Positions 10,560 through 21,490 of a stretch of 64,000 nt of DNA are shown here, one piece after another (the first letter of the stretch is position 1; each line of letters begins with the position of its first letter). Source of the DNA: Echinostoma caproni. Taxonomy: Eukaryota; Platyhelminthes; Trematoda; Plagiorchiida; Echinostomatidae. Below the pieces are notes generated by a model. The model was not told the DNA's origin. It searched no databases and was given only the letters and a program-made list of their open reading frames with translations. Made by a program: the position numbers and the translations under genes. The stretch is from positions 1 through 64,000 of the forward strand of contig UZAN01040300.1 in the NCBI GenBank assembly GCA_900618425.1. The letters are read 5' to 3'.

Positions 10560-10860
10560 TGCCTAGAAGGAGGGTATGACAACTCTGATCCGGAGACGTA
10601 TTCCCATAGGTTTTCTGGATGGGGACTCCGGAATCATCGTAACTGGTAGTTAGAGGCACTAGGCGATATGGTCGGGTGTCGCGAATAGTGACGCTCGTGC
10701 ATCTTCTCATTACCCTTTCAGATTTTGTCTATTTGAATTCTCTATTCTTTCATTGATTCTGCTCGCAGCATTCTATTCTTCCCTTTTTTCCGAATGGGCA
10801 GTCATGAGCAACCAAAACCGGCACATGAAAGTGTATGGTTATTGGTTGTAAAAATAAACT
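10560..10860 (+). mobile_element. RTE family A 3' end, plus orientation (right arm of inverted pair)
   Basis: 'gagggtatgacaactctg' (near 10574), 'aatcatcgtaactggtagtt' (about 10630), 'gcgatatgg' and 'cgtgcatcttctca' follow the plus-strand order of the family A 3' region. The end is 'gggcagtcatgagcaacc ... aaactgaaactga' at 10797-10860. Together with the minus copy at 10240-10510 it forms two opposite-facing 3' ends separated by about 50 bp. Confidence 0.7.
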
Positions 10861-11085
10861 GAAACTGAGTAATTTAAAACCATCTGCCTTTGTTATTCAT
10901 AAATGAAACACAGCGCTCAAGTATACTTCTTCTAAACTGCCTTAACTGGGAAACCGTTCCACTCATCAGAGATAACTGCCTTTACTGTATGGACACTCTC
11001 GAATATCTTTCTGTGAACAACACTTCACCTCATAAGTAGACTGAAACATACTTCATGGGGTTTAAGTTAGGGCTGGGGACTTCCC

Positions 11086-11113
11086 GTATATATATATATA
11101 TATATATATATTG
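11086..11113. repeat. (TA)n microsatellite
   Basis: About 13 uninterrupted TA dinucleotides flanked by 'cccg' and 'ttgg'. No RTE 3' end is adjacent here. Confidence 0.9.
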
Positions 11114-11224
11114 GTGCACCAAAACAATTCTATTGAGTTGGGCTGCTTGCATAAAGACAAAACCGTTGGAGAAGCATGATTTTTAAACGATTTTATGGAG
11201 TATTTTTGTTTTTTAATACACAAA

Positions 11225-11615
11225 TTTGTGTAGTGAACAGCAGACGGGACGAACCCCATAGTCACGAAGACCTACTGCTCCGTCATGGAAACCGGTAACC
11301 TAAGCCCCGGGACTTGGAGTGGAAAACCACATAAAGCCCGCTAGGCTAGGCGTGGTGTTGAACCGGACGACAGCAAAGCTACCTACCACCAAAGGTGAGT
11401 GGCGGTGGTGGGGCTCGAACCTAGGACCACAGGGTCCAAAGCAAGCCAGTGACAGAGAATAAACCACTGCACCACCAACACCTTCATGAATGGAGGGCCG
11501 AAGATGCTCGTTTAAGGTTTTGACGTACAATTCAGGTGTCTGATTTCCGAATGGGACTATCCACCCACAAAAACGGTACCCCAGACCACGGCAGAGCCCC
11601 CACCCTAGGCTCACT
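11225..11615 (-). repeat. Dispersed repeat with tRNA-like SINE head
   Basis: On the minus strand, an A-box-like 'TGGTGGTGCAGTGG' (11477-11464) and a B-box-like 'GGTTCGAGCCC' (11421-11411) lie about 55 bp apart, the arrangement of a pol III internal promoter from a tRNA. The downstream part (11230-11385) recurs at 51885-52045, sharing 'cccatagtca', 'gccccggga' and 'aaccacataa'. The tRNA-like part has no credible full cloverleaf and is embedded in a repeat, so I call it a SINE or SINE-containing composite rather than a tRNA gene. Confidence 0.6.
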
Positions 11616-12289
11616 CGCTGAAGGCTAGCTTTTTTATGCGGATGGTATTAGTTGTACATGAATCCATAATAACCGTCGATGAATATGTTTCAATTCAGAA
11701 GCCCAATCGATGTATATTCAGACCCCTACCACTAAACCAACAGTGTAACTGTTTGTTAGCCATGGTACTCAATTGCAATTTTGTCACAGTTTGCAACAGT
11801 TGCTGTACGCACCACTCAATCATACCCAACCATAATAGTAGCTATTACTTCGATGCACCTGCTACCTGAGTTGTAGCAACATGTAAGAACCGTCTTATAT
11901 TTTGATCCTGTGTTTATCCTTCGACTTTTCGATATGATTTAGTCAAAAAGTTTTGAACGATACACGGTGATCAAGGGGTTTTTTCAGCAATATTGTAAAT
12001 ACTTGTGCTCAATTCCTTGTACACTTGTAATTTTCCTCGTTCCTTCTCTGTTATTCTCGAAACGCATACCATTCTACTATCTTGACAAAGGACGGGTTCA
12101 TAAACTCAGCCACGATCCATGATATTAGTGGTCGTTGTTCACCTACCGCTTTTGGCGTAAACATTGTTCAGTATTGCATAACTGAGCATTGTTTTATACA
12201 TCTAGGGTGTTTTTGATTTTCATTTTTACTTCCTTTTATTAAATACGCAAAGATAGAATTTTCAGGAAGGGGCGAAGCGGCCAAATAAA

Positions 12290-12420
12290 GGTCTGACATA
12301 CAACACACAAATGGGGAAAACCAGGCGGTGATGGTGGGATTCGAACACTCGTGGGGTATGGGGCTGTGGGGGTGATAATTTGGTGACGTTACCACCGGAC
12401 CACCACCGCCTGACTGATAT
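12290..12420 (-). repeat. tRNA-derived SINE head, second family
   Basis: The minus strand has 'GGCGGTGGTGGTCCGGTGGT' (12410-12391), an A-box-like start. A B-box-like 'GTTCGAATCCCA' follows at 12346-12335. Both ends carry a complementary 'CAGGCGGTG' (near 12322 and, inverted, at 12403-12411), like an acceptor-stem remnant. The variable middle is G/C-rich and longer than in a functional tRNA. No terminal CCA or pol III terminator could be defined. Confidence 0.55.
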
Positions 12421-15400
12421 ATGCGACTTACTTGAGGTGCTACAATAAATACATAACGACAAGGCTGGAAGTGGTTTTGTTGGCATTTTGCAACCCAAGG
12501 GGAAGGAGTTTTAAAGATAAATCGGTCCAGCCAAATCATAATCATAAAATCTGTTTGATCTTTCTTAAAGCTGATAAGCTCTGTCAGCATCGTACCAAAT
12601 TTGTTCAATCTGAGTGGTTTGGTTACCCAGACATTGAGGGAAAACGGGTTGGGGTTCATAGGATTTGGGGCACTATTCTTCGTTTGTCAGTTCTCATGAC
12701 GTAACCCTGGGTCTTAGTGGGTGCATTATGTTTCAAATCATGGAATATGCCCATTGATTGATTAATAACAGAATGTAGGCGAATATATGTTTTCGTCGAA
12801 TTCGTTTTCAACCCTTTACGATTTCATTTATATGAAGCTAGATGCAGTAGGGTCAAACAGATCACTGGATGTGTCGTTCGTCTGGCAATGAGTCCGATAA
12901 TTGGATTAGTCAAGTGAAATTCATTATAGCACGACATGGTCATGTGCACAAATGATCTGCTCCCTCGGTTAAGACCAACGAGAACTGATCCAAGTTCTCA
13001 AACTTCCTGGGAAAAGGAGAAGAGAAAATCGTTTGTATACATGACCATGACGTAATATTACGAATTTTGTTTATGTATCCCAAACAGCGTATCAATTTAG
13101 AGCTTTCTGGGACTCATTACCACACATGTGACTCACTCTCTTTTCTGTTTATTCCTACTGAATTTTTCTCATTTACCTTATATTTTAAGGGCTTCAAAAT
13201 TGATTCACCGAAAATGTATTGTTTCTTTAATTACGTAGGGTAGTTACTGAGCAAACTTGAAGTTTGCAACATCAGAGAAATGCAAATGTGGGTATGTTTG
13301 CCAGAGGACCTTCAAACCAGACAGTGTTTTCAAGATGTCAAGCGGGACTATGTGGGATATTTAGAAATAGCATGGATGGCGGGAGTGAGAAGATAACTGC
13401 TGGAATTGAAAGGGTCATAATGTTTGTAAATGATGAAAATCATAGCATCTTCTATGATATCAGAAAATATAGTAAACCGAATAACACGACAAAGTAAATA
13501 ATGCAATAGAGGGACCAAATCAAGAATGCGCCATTTGTGGAAGGTACGAAAACGTTCAGTGAGGCCAGGGGGTATTCAAAAGTTAAGAGACAATGGAATT
13601 CTCCTAACCTTCAGGTGGTAATAAAAGGAAAAAGGTCAGTCACTCAGACAGAAGTTGGATGGAACCGAAGAAGAATGAGGAGAAGTGAAGTTGGGTGCGA
13701 AACGGGTAGCAAGTGTTTCCGCATTATTGTGAGATTTTGAAACCACAGCGGCAGTGGAATTTGTGATAGAATGAAATTCAGAAGGATAGATACCCCCAAA
13801 AATCGTCTTGACAAGGAAATCAACTATTCAGTTATTGGTAAAAGAGTAAGTCAACTGCTCTGCTTTGAGACGAATTGGAGCGGGTGGAGACCATTAATGA
13901 TTAGAAGCTGTATTTCTGCATCACACAACATTGAACCCAAGCATGACTGAACCATTGATAGCATTCCAGTTTTCCGAGCTTGGTTCAATACATTCTTCAA
14001 AGGAAAATTGCTAAAAGATAGGAACAGTGACAGACACATGGTGAGTAAATTGGCAGCCATTCCAAAGGTGATATTTGGAAATACACAAACCCTTTCAATT
14101 TGGCAGCCCTAGAGCCCAAATTTGCCTTTAAATGTTGTAAATGCAGATGAATATGCGCACTACATGTCCAGTCAGTGGGGGGGGGGGGTTGGTTGTGTAG
14201 GTAAAAGGGAAGGTACGAATGTAAGCCTGAGACTGGGCACAAGAGCACGATCACCTGCACGACCGAAGACATGTGCGGAGATCTTAATTAATTGACACAG
14301 GTTGTTTACCTAAGCAAATTATTTGAGTTTACGTTTGTATGCCTGAGCCAATCTCGGTTGCGGGTATTTGTGTCTTAAAGAATGGCAAATAGGCATTTGG
14401 GATGAAACCCATAATGTTTACAGCGCTTGAAGATAGAGAAACAAAGATGAAGGAGCCACCTCCTTATACCGAAAAAAGTCAATGAGAAGGGGGAAACTAC
14501 AGATACAGTCAAGACAACTGTGAAAGTGCGGAGTGCAAAATCTTGGTTAGGGGCTGCGAGTGACGATTGTTGATTGATGTAGGCACATAAACCAACTTTG
14601 GGGTGAAATGATTTGCGGAGATATAATTTGAAAAGAGGAATTTGTTTTGCTTCTGAAGAGAAGTTTCGGTGAGAAAAAGTGCTAGCGGATACGCTAATTG
14701 GAGGAAGTGATGCACAGAATCAACCTAGCAGTTCGAATGGCGGATATTTGCGAACGAAGCGCATGTATGGAAGTGAATTGAGTGCACATAGGTGACATAC
14801 TCCATGGTTTTGCTGTTCATTTTGAGTTTCCGTTCGAATAATCGGCATCGTGTCTAGGGAGACTGGATTTGCGAACCACATGAGGGTCCAGTGAATGGGT
14901 GATACTGTTTTTTCGAGCAATGATGGAACCGTCTATCACTTTTATCTTTTCAATCAATGGGCTGAAAGCAGAGACGCAAGCGGTTTAACTCAATACTACC
15001 AAAAAAGGCTGTCTTAAAAGTAGGCACCTATACTATACTAAATCTCTAAAATGGGACAATGAATAAATGACTAGGAACCGGCTAACTATTCAACCGTTTT
15101 GGGGTTGGCTGCATCAAACCTGCAATTCAGAGGAATGTTATTGAATAAATTATGCATCAAAACCAAAGTATATCATCAAATAATATATATCATTGTTGAA
15201 GAAGGACGATGAAGAGTGTAACATTTAGATATACCTCGGATTTATGTATCTCGATGTCTTAAAATACAATGCCGGGTGTATTAAAAATCCAACCAGACAA
15301 AAATTGAGTTATTGGTTTGAAAAAGTTAGCAATTACATGGTAATTTTTATTTGATTTCAGAAGAAGACAAAAACGGAGATCTGAACAAGCATTTTTACTG

Positions 15401-15563
15401 TTTACGTTTTTGGATTTGGTATCCGTGTTCATGCTGCCGTATTCAGTTTCAGTTTTTACTTCCGTTAACCATGAACTCTGGTGTGCCGGTTTTGGTTGCT
15501 GCCGTTTATTCTCCAAAAAGTGTGAAGTGCGATTTTAAGATAATTTGGTTTTATTTTTTTCAG
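12421..15563. other. Largely unassigned interval upstream of the host gene
   Basis: No exon or named element was recognised, apart from a short fragment at 15440-15510 that matches the RTE family A 3' end (minus orientation, 'gttaaccatgaactctgg'). From about 13260 to 14760 the plus strand is clearly purine-rich, with short open stretches such as 13264-13497 and 13537-13740 that show no family motif. A run of 10 or more Gs occurs near 14177. The host-gene promoter or a 5' non-coding exon could lie here but is not visible. Confidence 0.4.
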
Positions 15564-15587
15564 TATAAAATTGTGTTATGACCAGTT

Positions 15588-17424
15588 ATGAAGCAGAACT
15601 TACCACCTGGAATGGAACATTTCTACCGTTATGCAACATTCTCCACGTCGCAGGATGTTTGCCAGAGTCCTCTACGTGCGTTACAAAGAGACATATCATT
15701 CTCTCCAAGGGGTTCAGCGAACGGGGATGGAGAAATTCGTCCGATCTACGCGAATCAGTTGCAACAGCTGGAATGTCTTATTCGCACGCAGCGAGATTTC
15801 CAGAAACTCATGAAAACTAACTACACATCTTTGTTAGACAAGTACAAAAATGCCATGAGTGAAATTGAACTGTTACGGAAACAAGTCACAGCTGTCAACT
15901 TGAACAGACTTGCTCAGGAGAAGACCATTTTGGAACGTAAGGTACGAATACATGACAACGAGGCACGCTTGACTATACGATATTTGTATCCCAATGTGAA
16001 TTTTCGGGAGAGCTTGCATCTCTGTGTATTTACGTACTAATCGGATTATGGTGTCAAGGCAATCAGCAAAGAGGGATACGGTAAATGAATATGCTCAGAA
16101 AAAAGCAGATATATTTTCAAAGTGCATTGTCAGTAGAAATTGGATAGAAGGGATGGTTAGATAAGTCAAGATAGTTCCCTGTTTTTCATCTCACACATTT
16201 CGACTGTTTATCCCGCCTCGTTGCATTTAGTGAATCTTTTAAATTCTTCATAGAGCTTTAATTTCCGTAGCACTCATGCCTAGTTTTTTTATATTTATCA
16301 ATCGACCGCCAGAATAATAAAAGGCGATAGAATTAAATTTTTAATTCGCATCTATGGATGTAGCTCTTTGAACATGCTCTTCGTGTGATATATATTCATA
16401 AGCGTCAATTCTAGGAAGACTAAATATATATGGACCCTTGAATAAATGCGTTTGGTTTCTTGCCGATCATTAGTCCCATGTATTTCGTTATAGAAAATTA
16501 GTGAACTAAGTGCTCAGTGATTGGCGTAAACGATTTTAGGTCTTTTGGTGAGACAGTTCTCAGCTTAGGTTTGGCAAAAGCATAACTTTACAGTCCATTA
16601 CAAAACTTTGAAGCACAGGCTCCCTGATCTGGTGGTTTCTTGTCTTATTATTGGTGTCATTTTCCAGTTTCATGAACAGATTCGAGCACGGATGGTTCTG
16701 GAAAATAGGTTTCGCACACTTCTTCAAGCATTACGTGCAAAATGTTCAGCCCTGGAAAAGTCCCAGAAAAAGTTGTTGACTTGTGAACAAGAGCGTAACG
16801 TTTTCAAAGCAGAATTGGAGCAACTAAAACAAAAGAACTCAGTCTTGGAACAACGCTTGACGGACGCGTTGGCTAATCAACAAAGCAGTCTGTCTCACGA
16901 GTCCTTTAATGATGACGAGGATAGTACTCGGCATAGTACCTATTATAGTCACAATGGTCTCATCCCCCGGAAAGTGACAATTCAGCGCTCCTACGAAGCA
17001 CTCAAGGTATGGTTTCTGATTTGAATGTGCATGTTATGCATCTGACCATTAGAAAAATTGTGCTAAGTTATATTAATTCCAAATTTTTGAATACAATTCT
17101 CGTAATATATTTTCCGCTATACGGAACATCCGTCATCTTTAACGGCCAATGTAGATTAATATTTAAGCATTGTGATTCTATTTTTTAATTACAATTGAAT
17201 TTTCAGTTGTCTCCATTCATCTTTAATTAATTTTACGACAGGACTCAAAGAAACATTCGAGTTCAGTGACGAGAAGTATGGGTGTAATAAATACGGTCAC
17301 CTCCTCCGTTGTAACCAGTCAGCGCCCCAGTCTTCCCATCAACCTTGTGGAGTCCAGTGCAAAACTACCCCAAAGAGTAACTGAAGAATCCTCCAAGGAG
17401 CTCCGTCCTGTTGGTCCAAAATCG
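15588..17424 (+). CDS. Host gene, first three coding exons: coiled-coil N-terminal region
   Basis: Exon 1 is 15588-15941, exon 2 is 16668-17006 and exon 3 is 17242-17424. All joins are phase 0, with GT donors ('aag|gtacga', 'aag|gtatgg', 'tcg|gtaaga') and pyrimidine-led AG acceptors ('ttttccag', 'ttacgacag'). An acceptor 'tttttttcag' at 15563 precedes exon 1. The ATG at 15588 is chosen because an in-frame TGA lies at 15579; a different-frame ATG at 15578 could act as a uORF. The product begins with about 55 polar residues. Heptad-rich stretches follow in exon 1 ('NQLQQLECLIRTQRDFQK', 'EIELLRKQVTAVN') and exon 2 ('NRFRTLLQALRAKCSALEKS', 'ELEQLKQKNSVLEQRL'), then a Ser/Thr-rich tail in exon 3. 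The coiled coils suggest a scaffold or cytoskeletal protein. The family is not certain; see the downstream exons for a tentative NAV/CTTNBP2-like link. Confidence 0.75.
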
Positions 17425-18439
17425 GTAAGACATTTGGTTAGCGTACTGGGACATTTGTTTTAGGAGTCAATTTACCACCCAACGCTAAACATTTTTCAGG
17501 GGCATTATCTTTGACAACAATATGTGCATGTAGCAAAGCTGTTCAAAGGTTAATGTTTTGAAAATAAAATCCCGTAATCTAAACAAGCTTTTTTTCGACA
17601 ATTCATCAAATAGTTGTAAACCAAGGGAGACTGCCTTGAAATGCTGACACTCGTAGGATTTCTTTGTACTTGGTGTAATACGGTCTACGTCACACTTTAC
17701 CAAACAATATTGAATGCTCTACTTGTATAATTGTAAGTGGCCAATTGATGAGTTTTCAAAAAATGGCCTATTTTCCTAATTGGATTTTCAATGTCACCAT
17801 GAAAGTGATTTTTGCGTTCCTCTAGAAAATTGCGAAAATTGAATGGCAAAGAATTTCTTTCATAAGAGTTTTACTTGTGGTTTCCATCTGAATTTATATT
17901 TATTAGTACCACACCATTGCCCATTTTCTGCTATATCGAAACCCTTGGGGATAGATGAAATCAATAAATTCTAAGAAGTGTGGAATACCATTTTCGCCAG
18001 AGTTATATTCTCCTAAATTAGATGAAAAATCGTGTGAGATTTTTGTGAAAAATAAACAGGATGAATGAATACTGTGTTGCTTCGGGTATCTGCTTCCAGC
18101 GTGTACAATTCCCTACTGCTTAGTTACAGGGGAATGCAAAATGATCAGGCTCCCGTATTCTTGATGTATCGAAGAAAGTTCAATATATTTTGATGCTGTC
18201 AGCATAATAGTTGAACACTGCACTCGAATTTCAATACTTCTCCACTCTGTTTATCCTGAACCAACTTGCTCTTTAAAATGCTTTTCTGACGTATTAAAAT
18301 ATTGCCCTAACCAACTGCAATATGAGGCTCATCACAGAAGTGAGTACATGGCGTCCATCGGGACCTACTATCCTATTGGTTATGATAGCCTTACAGAAAT
18401 AACGCACAATTGATTCATGGTTAAAGTGACCAAATGCTC

Positions 18440-18610
18440 ACGCTAATCGCAGAGAACTTGACGGAACCGAGACGTCCAAGTAGATCACTGCAATGCGTTG
18501 CCAACTCTTGCACATTCGAAGAAAAATATGGATAAAATGAGATTCAGAAGCGGTACCTTTCGTGAGATCACTGTCAGCACGCATGGGTCGCATGAAGCTG
18601 ATTCAGTTTG
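18440..18610. repeat. Local dispersed repeat, copy 1
   Basis: The segment with 'cgagacgtccaagtagatca', then 'ctgcaatgcgttgccaac' and 'gagatcactgtcagcac' parallels 19125-19270 in order and orientation, at roughly three-quarters identity by eye. The identity of the repeat family is unknown. Confidence 0.55.
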
Positions 18611-19099
18611 TTCAAAAAGTTAAACTCTCTGATGAGTAGGCACTCACTCATTTTCATTTCTAATGACACCATTTACGATTGCTGATATCTGCGTGTGTTC
18701 CTAACTTGGGCTATCTAGTCATTAAACAGTGCCATGTGTGCGCCACACTCGATGAGATGTGATTGGTTGAATGTGACGTTGGTTTGTAAATGCCGAAACC
18801 ATANNCCCCCCGCGAGATTTTCGGATTATCGCTGCTCCCACATACACCATCATGACCATTTTTGAGAAGATAAAGAAGAAAACGAATAAAAACACCAAAG
18901 TACGAAGTCTTACAAACTATCTTGAATTGTAACGGAAATATCCGAAACAAGCAGAGCTTTCATTGCTGCAAAAGTATTGCCCTCCCACTGGCTTCACCCT
19001 CCCAACTCTGTTCTGAAATGGGTGCAGTGGTAATCCGGGGTTTGTAATTCGACATGGCAACTGAAAACCCAGTTACAGAGTGGTGCCAACCTAGTAACG

Positions 19100-19290
19100 G
19101 TGACCGTTTGGTCAATTCACTCTCCATGTCCTTGAAAGAACAAAGACATTCAAGTTGGTCACTGCAAGGCATTGCCAACCATGACTCCATGGTAGAAGCA
19201 TACTGACAACCCCAAATCCAGAAGTTGATGCCATTTGTGATATCAACGTCACCACACATACGTCAGCCAGACCGTGTGATCGGTTCCGGT
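19100..19290. repeat. Local dispersed repeat, copy 2
   Basis: 'caaagacattcaagttggtc', 'actgcaaggcattgccaac' and 'gtgatatcaacgtcacc' repeat the pattern of 18440-18610 about 660 bp downstream. The minus strand is open through this copy (19259-18960, 99 codons), but no protein motif is evident. Two Ns lie between the copies at 18804-18805. Confidence 0.55.
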
Positions 19291-19507
19291 CGCACGGTGG
19301 AACGATATTTGAAGCGCGGACAGCTAAAAGTCAGCCAAAACAGATTGGACATCAGAAAAACACTTGAAACAGAGGTGAGATGATGAGAAGAGTGGGATGA
19401 GAAGGTTTATAGCTCTAAGAAATCTACGAACAGAAAAACTTATTGTGGTCTCAAACTAACGAGACTTGGGAAAACGAATGGAATTTCATACACACGAGGG
19501 ACGAAAA

Positions 19508-19531
19508 GAAATTTAATTTAATTTAATTTAA
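19508..19531. repeat. (AATTT)n microsatellite
   Basis: Four to five copies of the pentamer TTTAA/AATTT follow 'gaaaagaa'. It may be a LINE-type tail, but no LINE 3' end was recognised upstream. Confidence 0.7.
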
Positions 19532-20599
19532 TGTGGAAACAGCAAAAGGTAAGTAAGTGGCTTAGAGATCGAAAGTTCTTGATGGCATCAAGTATCGGTC
19601 CAACCGAACTCGCCCTACCTCGAGATTCTGATGTATATATTCCTGCATTGGAGCCAGGTCTGAAGCTGACAATGAAATGGAATAGTCACCCTGAGGCCAA
19701 TTCCGGCATGATTTCGCCATAATTTATTACTTAGAAACTAATAAATGATGATTATTATTTTGCGGAACCAAAACAATAATGTGGCCTGAGTGCAGCCCAG
19801 GTTGGAACCCAATAGAAAACTACACTCACACTCCAGAGTATGCACCACAAAACACGAAATAAAGGTGTTGTTTGTTAAGGAACGGAGTACTATTTGAGAA
19901 TAATAGAGTTCCCTCGATGGGTTAAGTTCGTGGGGTGCAATTCTTTTGCACTGGTGGAAATTCTGTTTTTTCGACTTATTTTCGTTAAAATGCAATCCAA
20001 TTTATTGAGGATTCGTACTTCGGATTTTCATTTGACCGCTGTCTAGATTCTCAAAAATGAGGGCAATCCAAAAGTCTTGTGAGGATGTGAAATACATTTG
20101 TCCCTGGTTGTAAATTCTATTATGAATATAGTTGGGTTTTCAAAAAGCGGGAGCATATTGCAAATGAGGTTTGCGATGGGCGTGAACGACCAGAGATTTA
20201 CCTGTAATGTATGATGCTGGATGTAGGATTTAAGATGGAAGTTTTACTGAATAATTTAAGCTTTCAGTTCACAATTATTTTTTGTAATGGTCTAAACTAA
20301 GTATTTTTCATCAATACAGAAACAAGACAAATATGGCGAAATGTTAACATTTTGTTTGATGTTCCTAATCACTGACTTAAAATAAACAGGCACATACATA
20401 GCACATGGGGTTGTTCAATTCTGTTGAGTGAATGTGTACAAGCATACAAAGATGAGTGAAATTAGAAGCAGATGGTTATCCCATGGCAAGTGGATTGATT
20501 GCATCAAAAGCTTTTGTATGCTGAGTATGGTAAAATAAGGTACTGCCACTTCACAAGCTTTAATGATGTCACCTCAAATGGTGATGCAACGTTTGCAAA

Positions 20600-20935
20600 C
20601 AAAAAACCAAGCTCGGCGAACAGGCGCAATATAACTTTTGTATGCATAGGGTTGGGTGTTGTAACCAAACAAGCCGTGCTTCACTAATTGCCAAAAGTGT
20701 AGCATTGCGATTACGTAATAGTGGTTTGAAAATTTAATCGGGGTCAGTTGTGTCTTGTTCTCATGAGATGTTTTTCAATCGATGACCCTGGATTTCTTGT
20801 GTTCAGTTGACCACCAATTATTGGTTGCGTCATCGATTTCACCAAAAACTTTGTAATCTGTTTGAACATCCGTTGTGAAAGCTGGAATTGATTTGGATAA
20901 ACATAAACATGGTTGGAAACCCGGTTCTTTCTCAC
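20600..20935 (-). pseudogene. Penelope-like element GIY-YIG domain C-terminal part, minus copy
   Basis: The minus frame from 20935 reads 'RMFKQITKFL', then 'TRNPGSSIEKHLMRTRH', ending at a stop at 20744. A shifted frame continues with 'NATLLAISEARLVWLQHPTL' and 'CIQKLY' to about 20610. This is the order 'SS.AKH...TGH ... FAISE...I...P.LC.QK' that I know from the C-terminal GIY-YIG endonuclease region of Penelope-like retroelements in flatworms. A second copy with the same motifs lies on the opposite strand at 20995-21204, which supports the reading independently of memory. One frameshift near 20740 shows decay. In intact elements the nuclease nicks the target DNA. Confidence 0.6.
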
Positions 20936-20941
20936 ACACCA

Positions 20942-21283
20942 TATAGCACATTAGATTTGTAAATCCCAGTCAACGGACGTGTATAGTTAGACAGGTGGTC
21001 ACACGTAACTCGGGGTCATCAATTGCAAAACACGTCATGACAACCAAGCACATAATTGATCCCGCTTCCTTTTTCAAACCGTTGTTACGTGATTGTAATG
21101 CCAAACCGTTTGCGATAAGTGAGGAGTTTCTAATCCGATTACATAATCCCGTTCTGTGCGCCCAAAAGTCGTTGGTCCAATCAGTTCACTTGCCGTGGAG
21201 TTGACCTATATTTTGTAATTCTAATAGTCCCTGTCTAACTGTACATGTCGGTTCACTAGGATTTACAAATCTAATGTGCTATA
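20942..21283 (+). mobile_element. 342-bp unit bounded by ~54-bp inverted repeats, enclosing a Penelope-like fragment
   Basis: The left arm 20942-20995 and the right arm 21230-21283 are reverse complements with five mismatches in 54 bases by my count. Both read 'tatagcacattagatttgta' from their outer ends inwards and end in 'gttagacagg'. The interior carries the plus-strand GIY-YIG fragment. The outer ends begin and end with TATA-like sequence, so a TA target duplication is possible but cannot be separated from the repeat. The unit may be a non-autonomous TIR element that captured retroelement DNA, or a folded Penelope-like terminal structure. Confidence 0.6.
20995..21207 (+). pseudogene. Penelope-like element GIY-YIG domain C-terminal part, plus copy
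   Basis: The open frame reads 'TRNSGSSIAKHVMTTKH', then 'RDCNAKPFAISEEFLIRLHN' and 'PVLCAQKSLVQSVHLPW', ending at TGA (21205-21207). It aligns motif for motif with the minus-strand copy at 20600-20935. The 'HLPW' ending directly before the stop fits the extreme C-terminus of such proteins. The upstream GIY-YIG catalytic start is absent because the inverted repeat arm lies there. Confidence 0.6.
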
Positions 21284-21402
21284 AATATGCTTGTTTGTTT
21301 TACGTCAGCGATTGAGAAGATTAAACGAAATGTTAACATCTCGTGACATATGTCTTCTTTTGGCTTTGATGCGATGGATAAAAGGGACCCAGTGTTTCAA
21401 GT

Positions 21403-21490
21403 CACACTATATACCGGTTCTCGTGCACTTTCGGTGACGCACATATAGGTAGGACAAACCGTCAGATCTCGGCGGTGAAAAGGAATTTCG
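21403..21490 (+). pseudogene. Penelope-like GIY-YIG N-terminal motif fragment
   Basis: One plus-strand frame reads 'YRFSCTFGDAHIGRTNRQI' at about 21409-21465. This resembles the start of the retroelement GIY-YIG nuclease, '.Y.C.CGD.YIGRT.R.L', where the tyrosines and arginine are catalytic in the family. Here the second Tyr of YIG is His. The fragment lies downstream of the C-terminal copy at 20995-21207, so the order is scrambled and it belongs to a separate piece. Confidence 0.5.

Noticed and set aside
11400..11477. Functional tRNA gene on the minus strand
   Set aside because: Same reason: boxes without a cloverleaf, inside a dispersed repeat.
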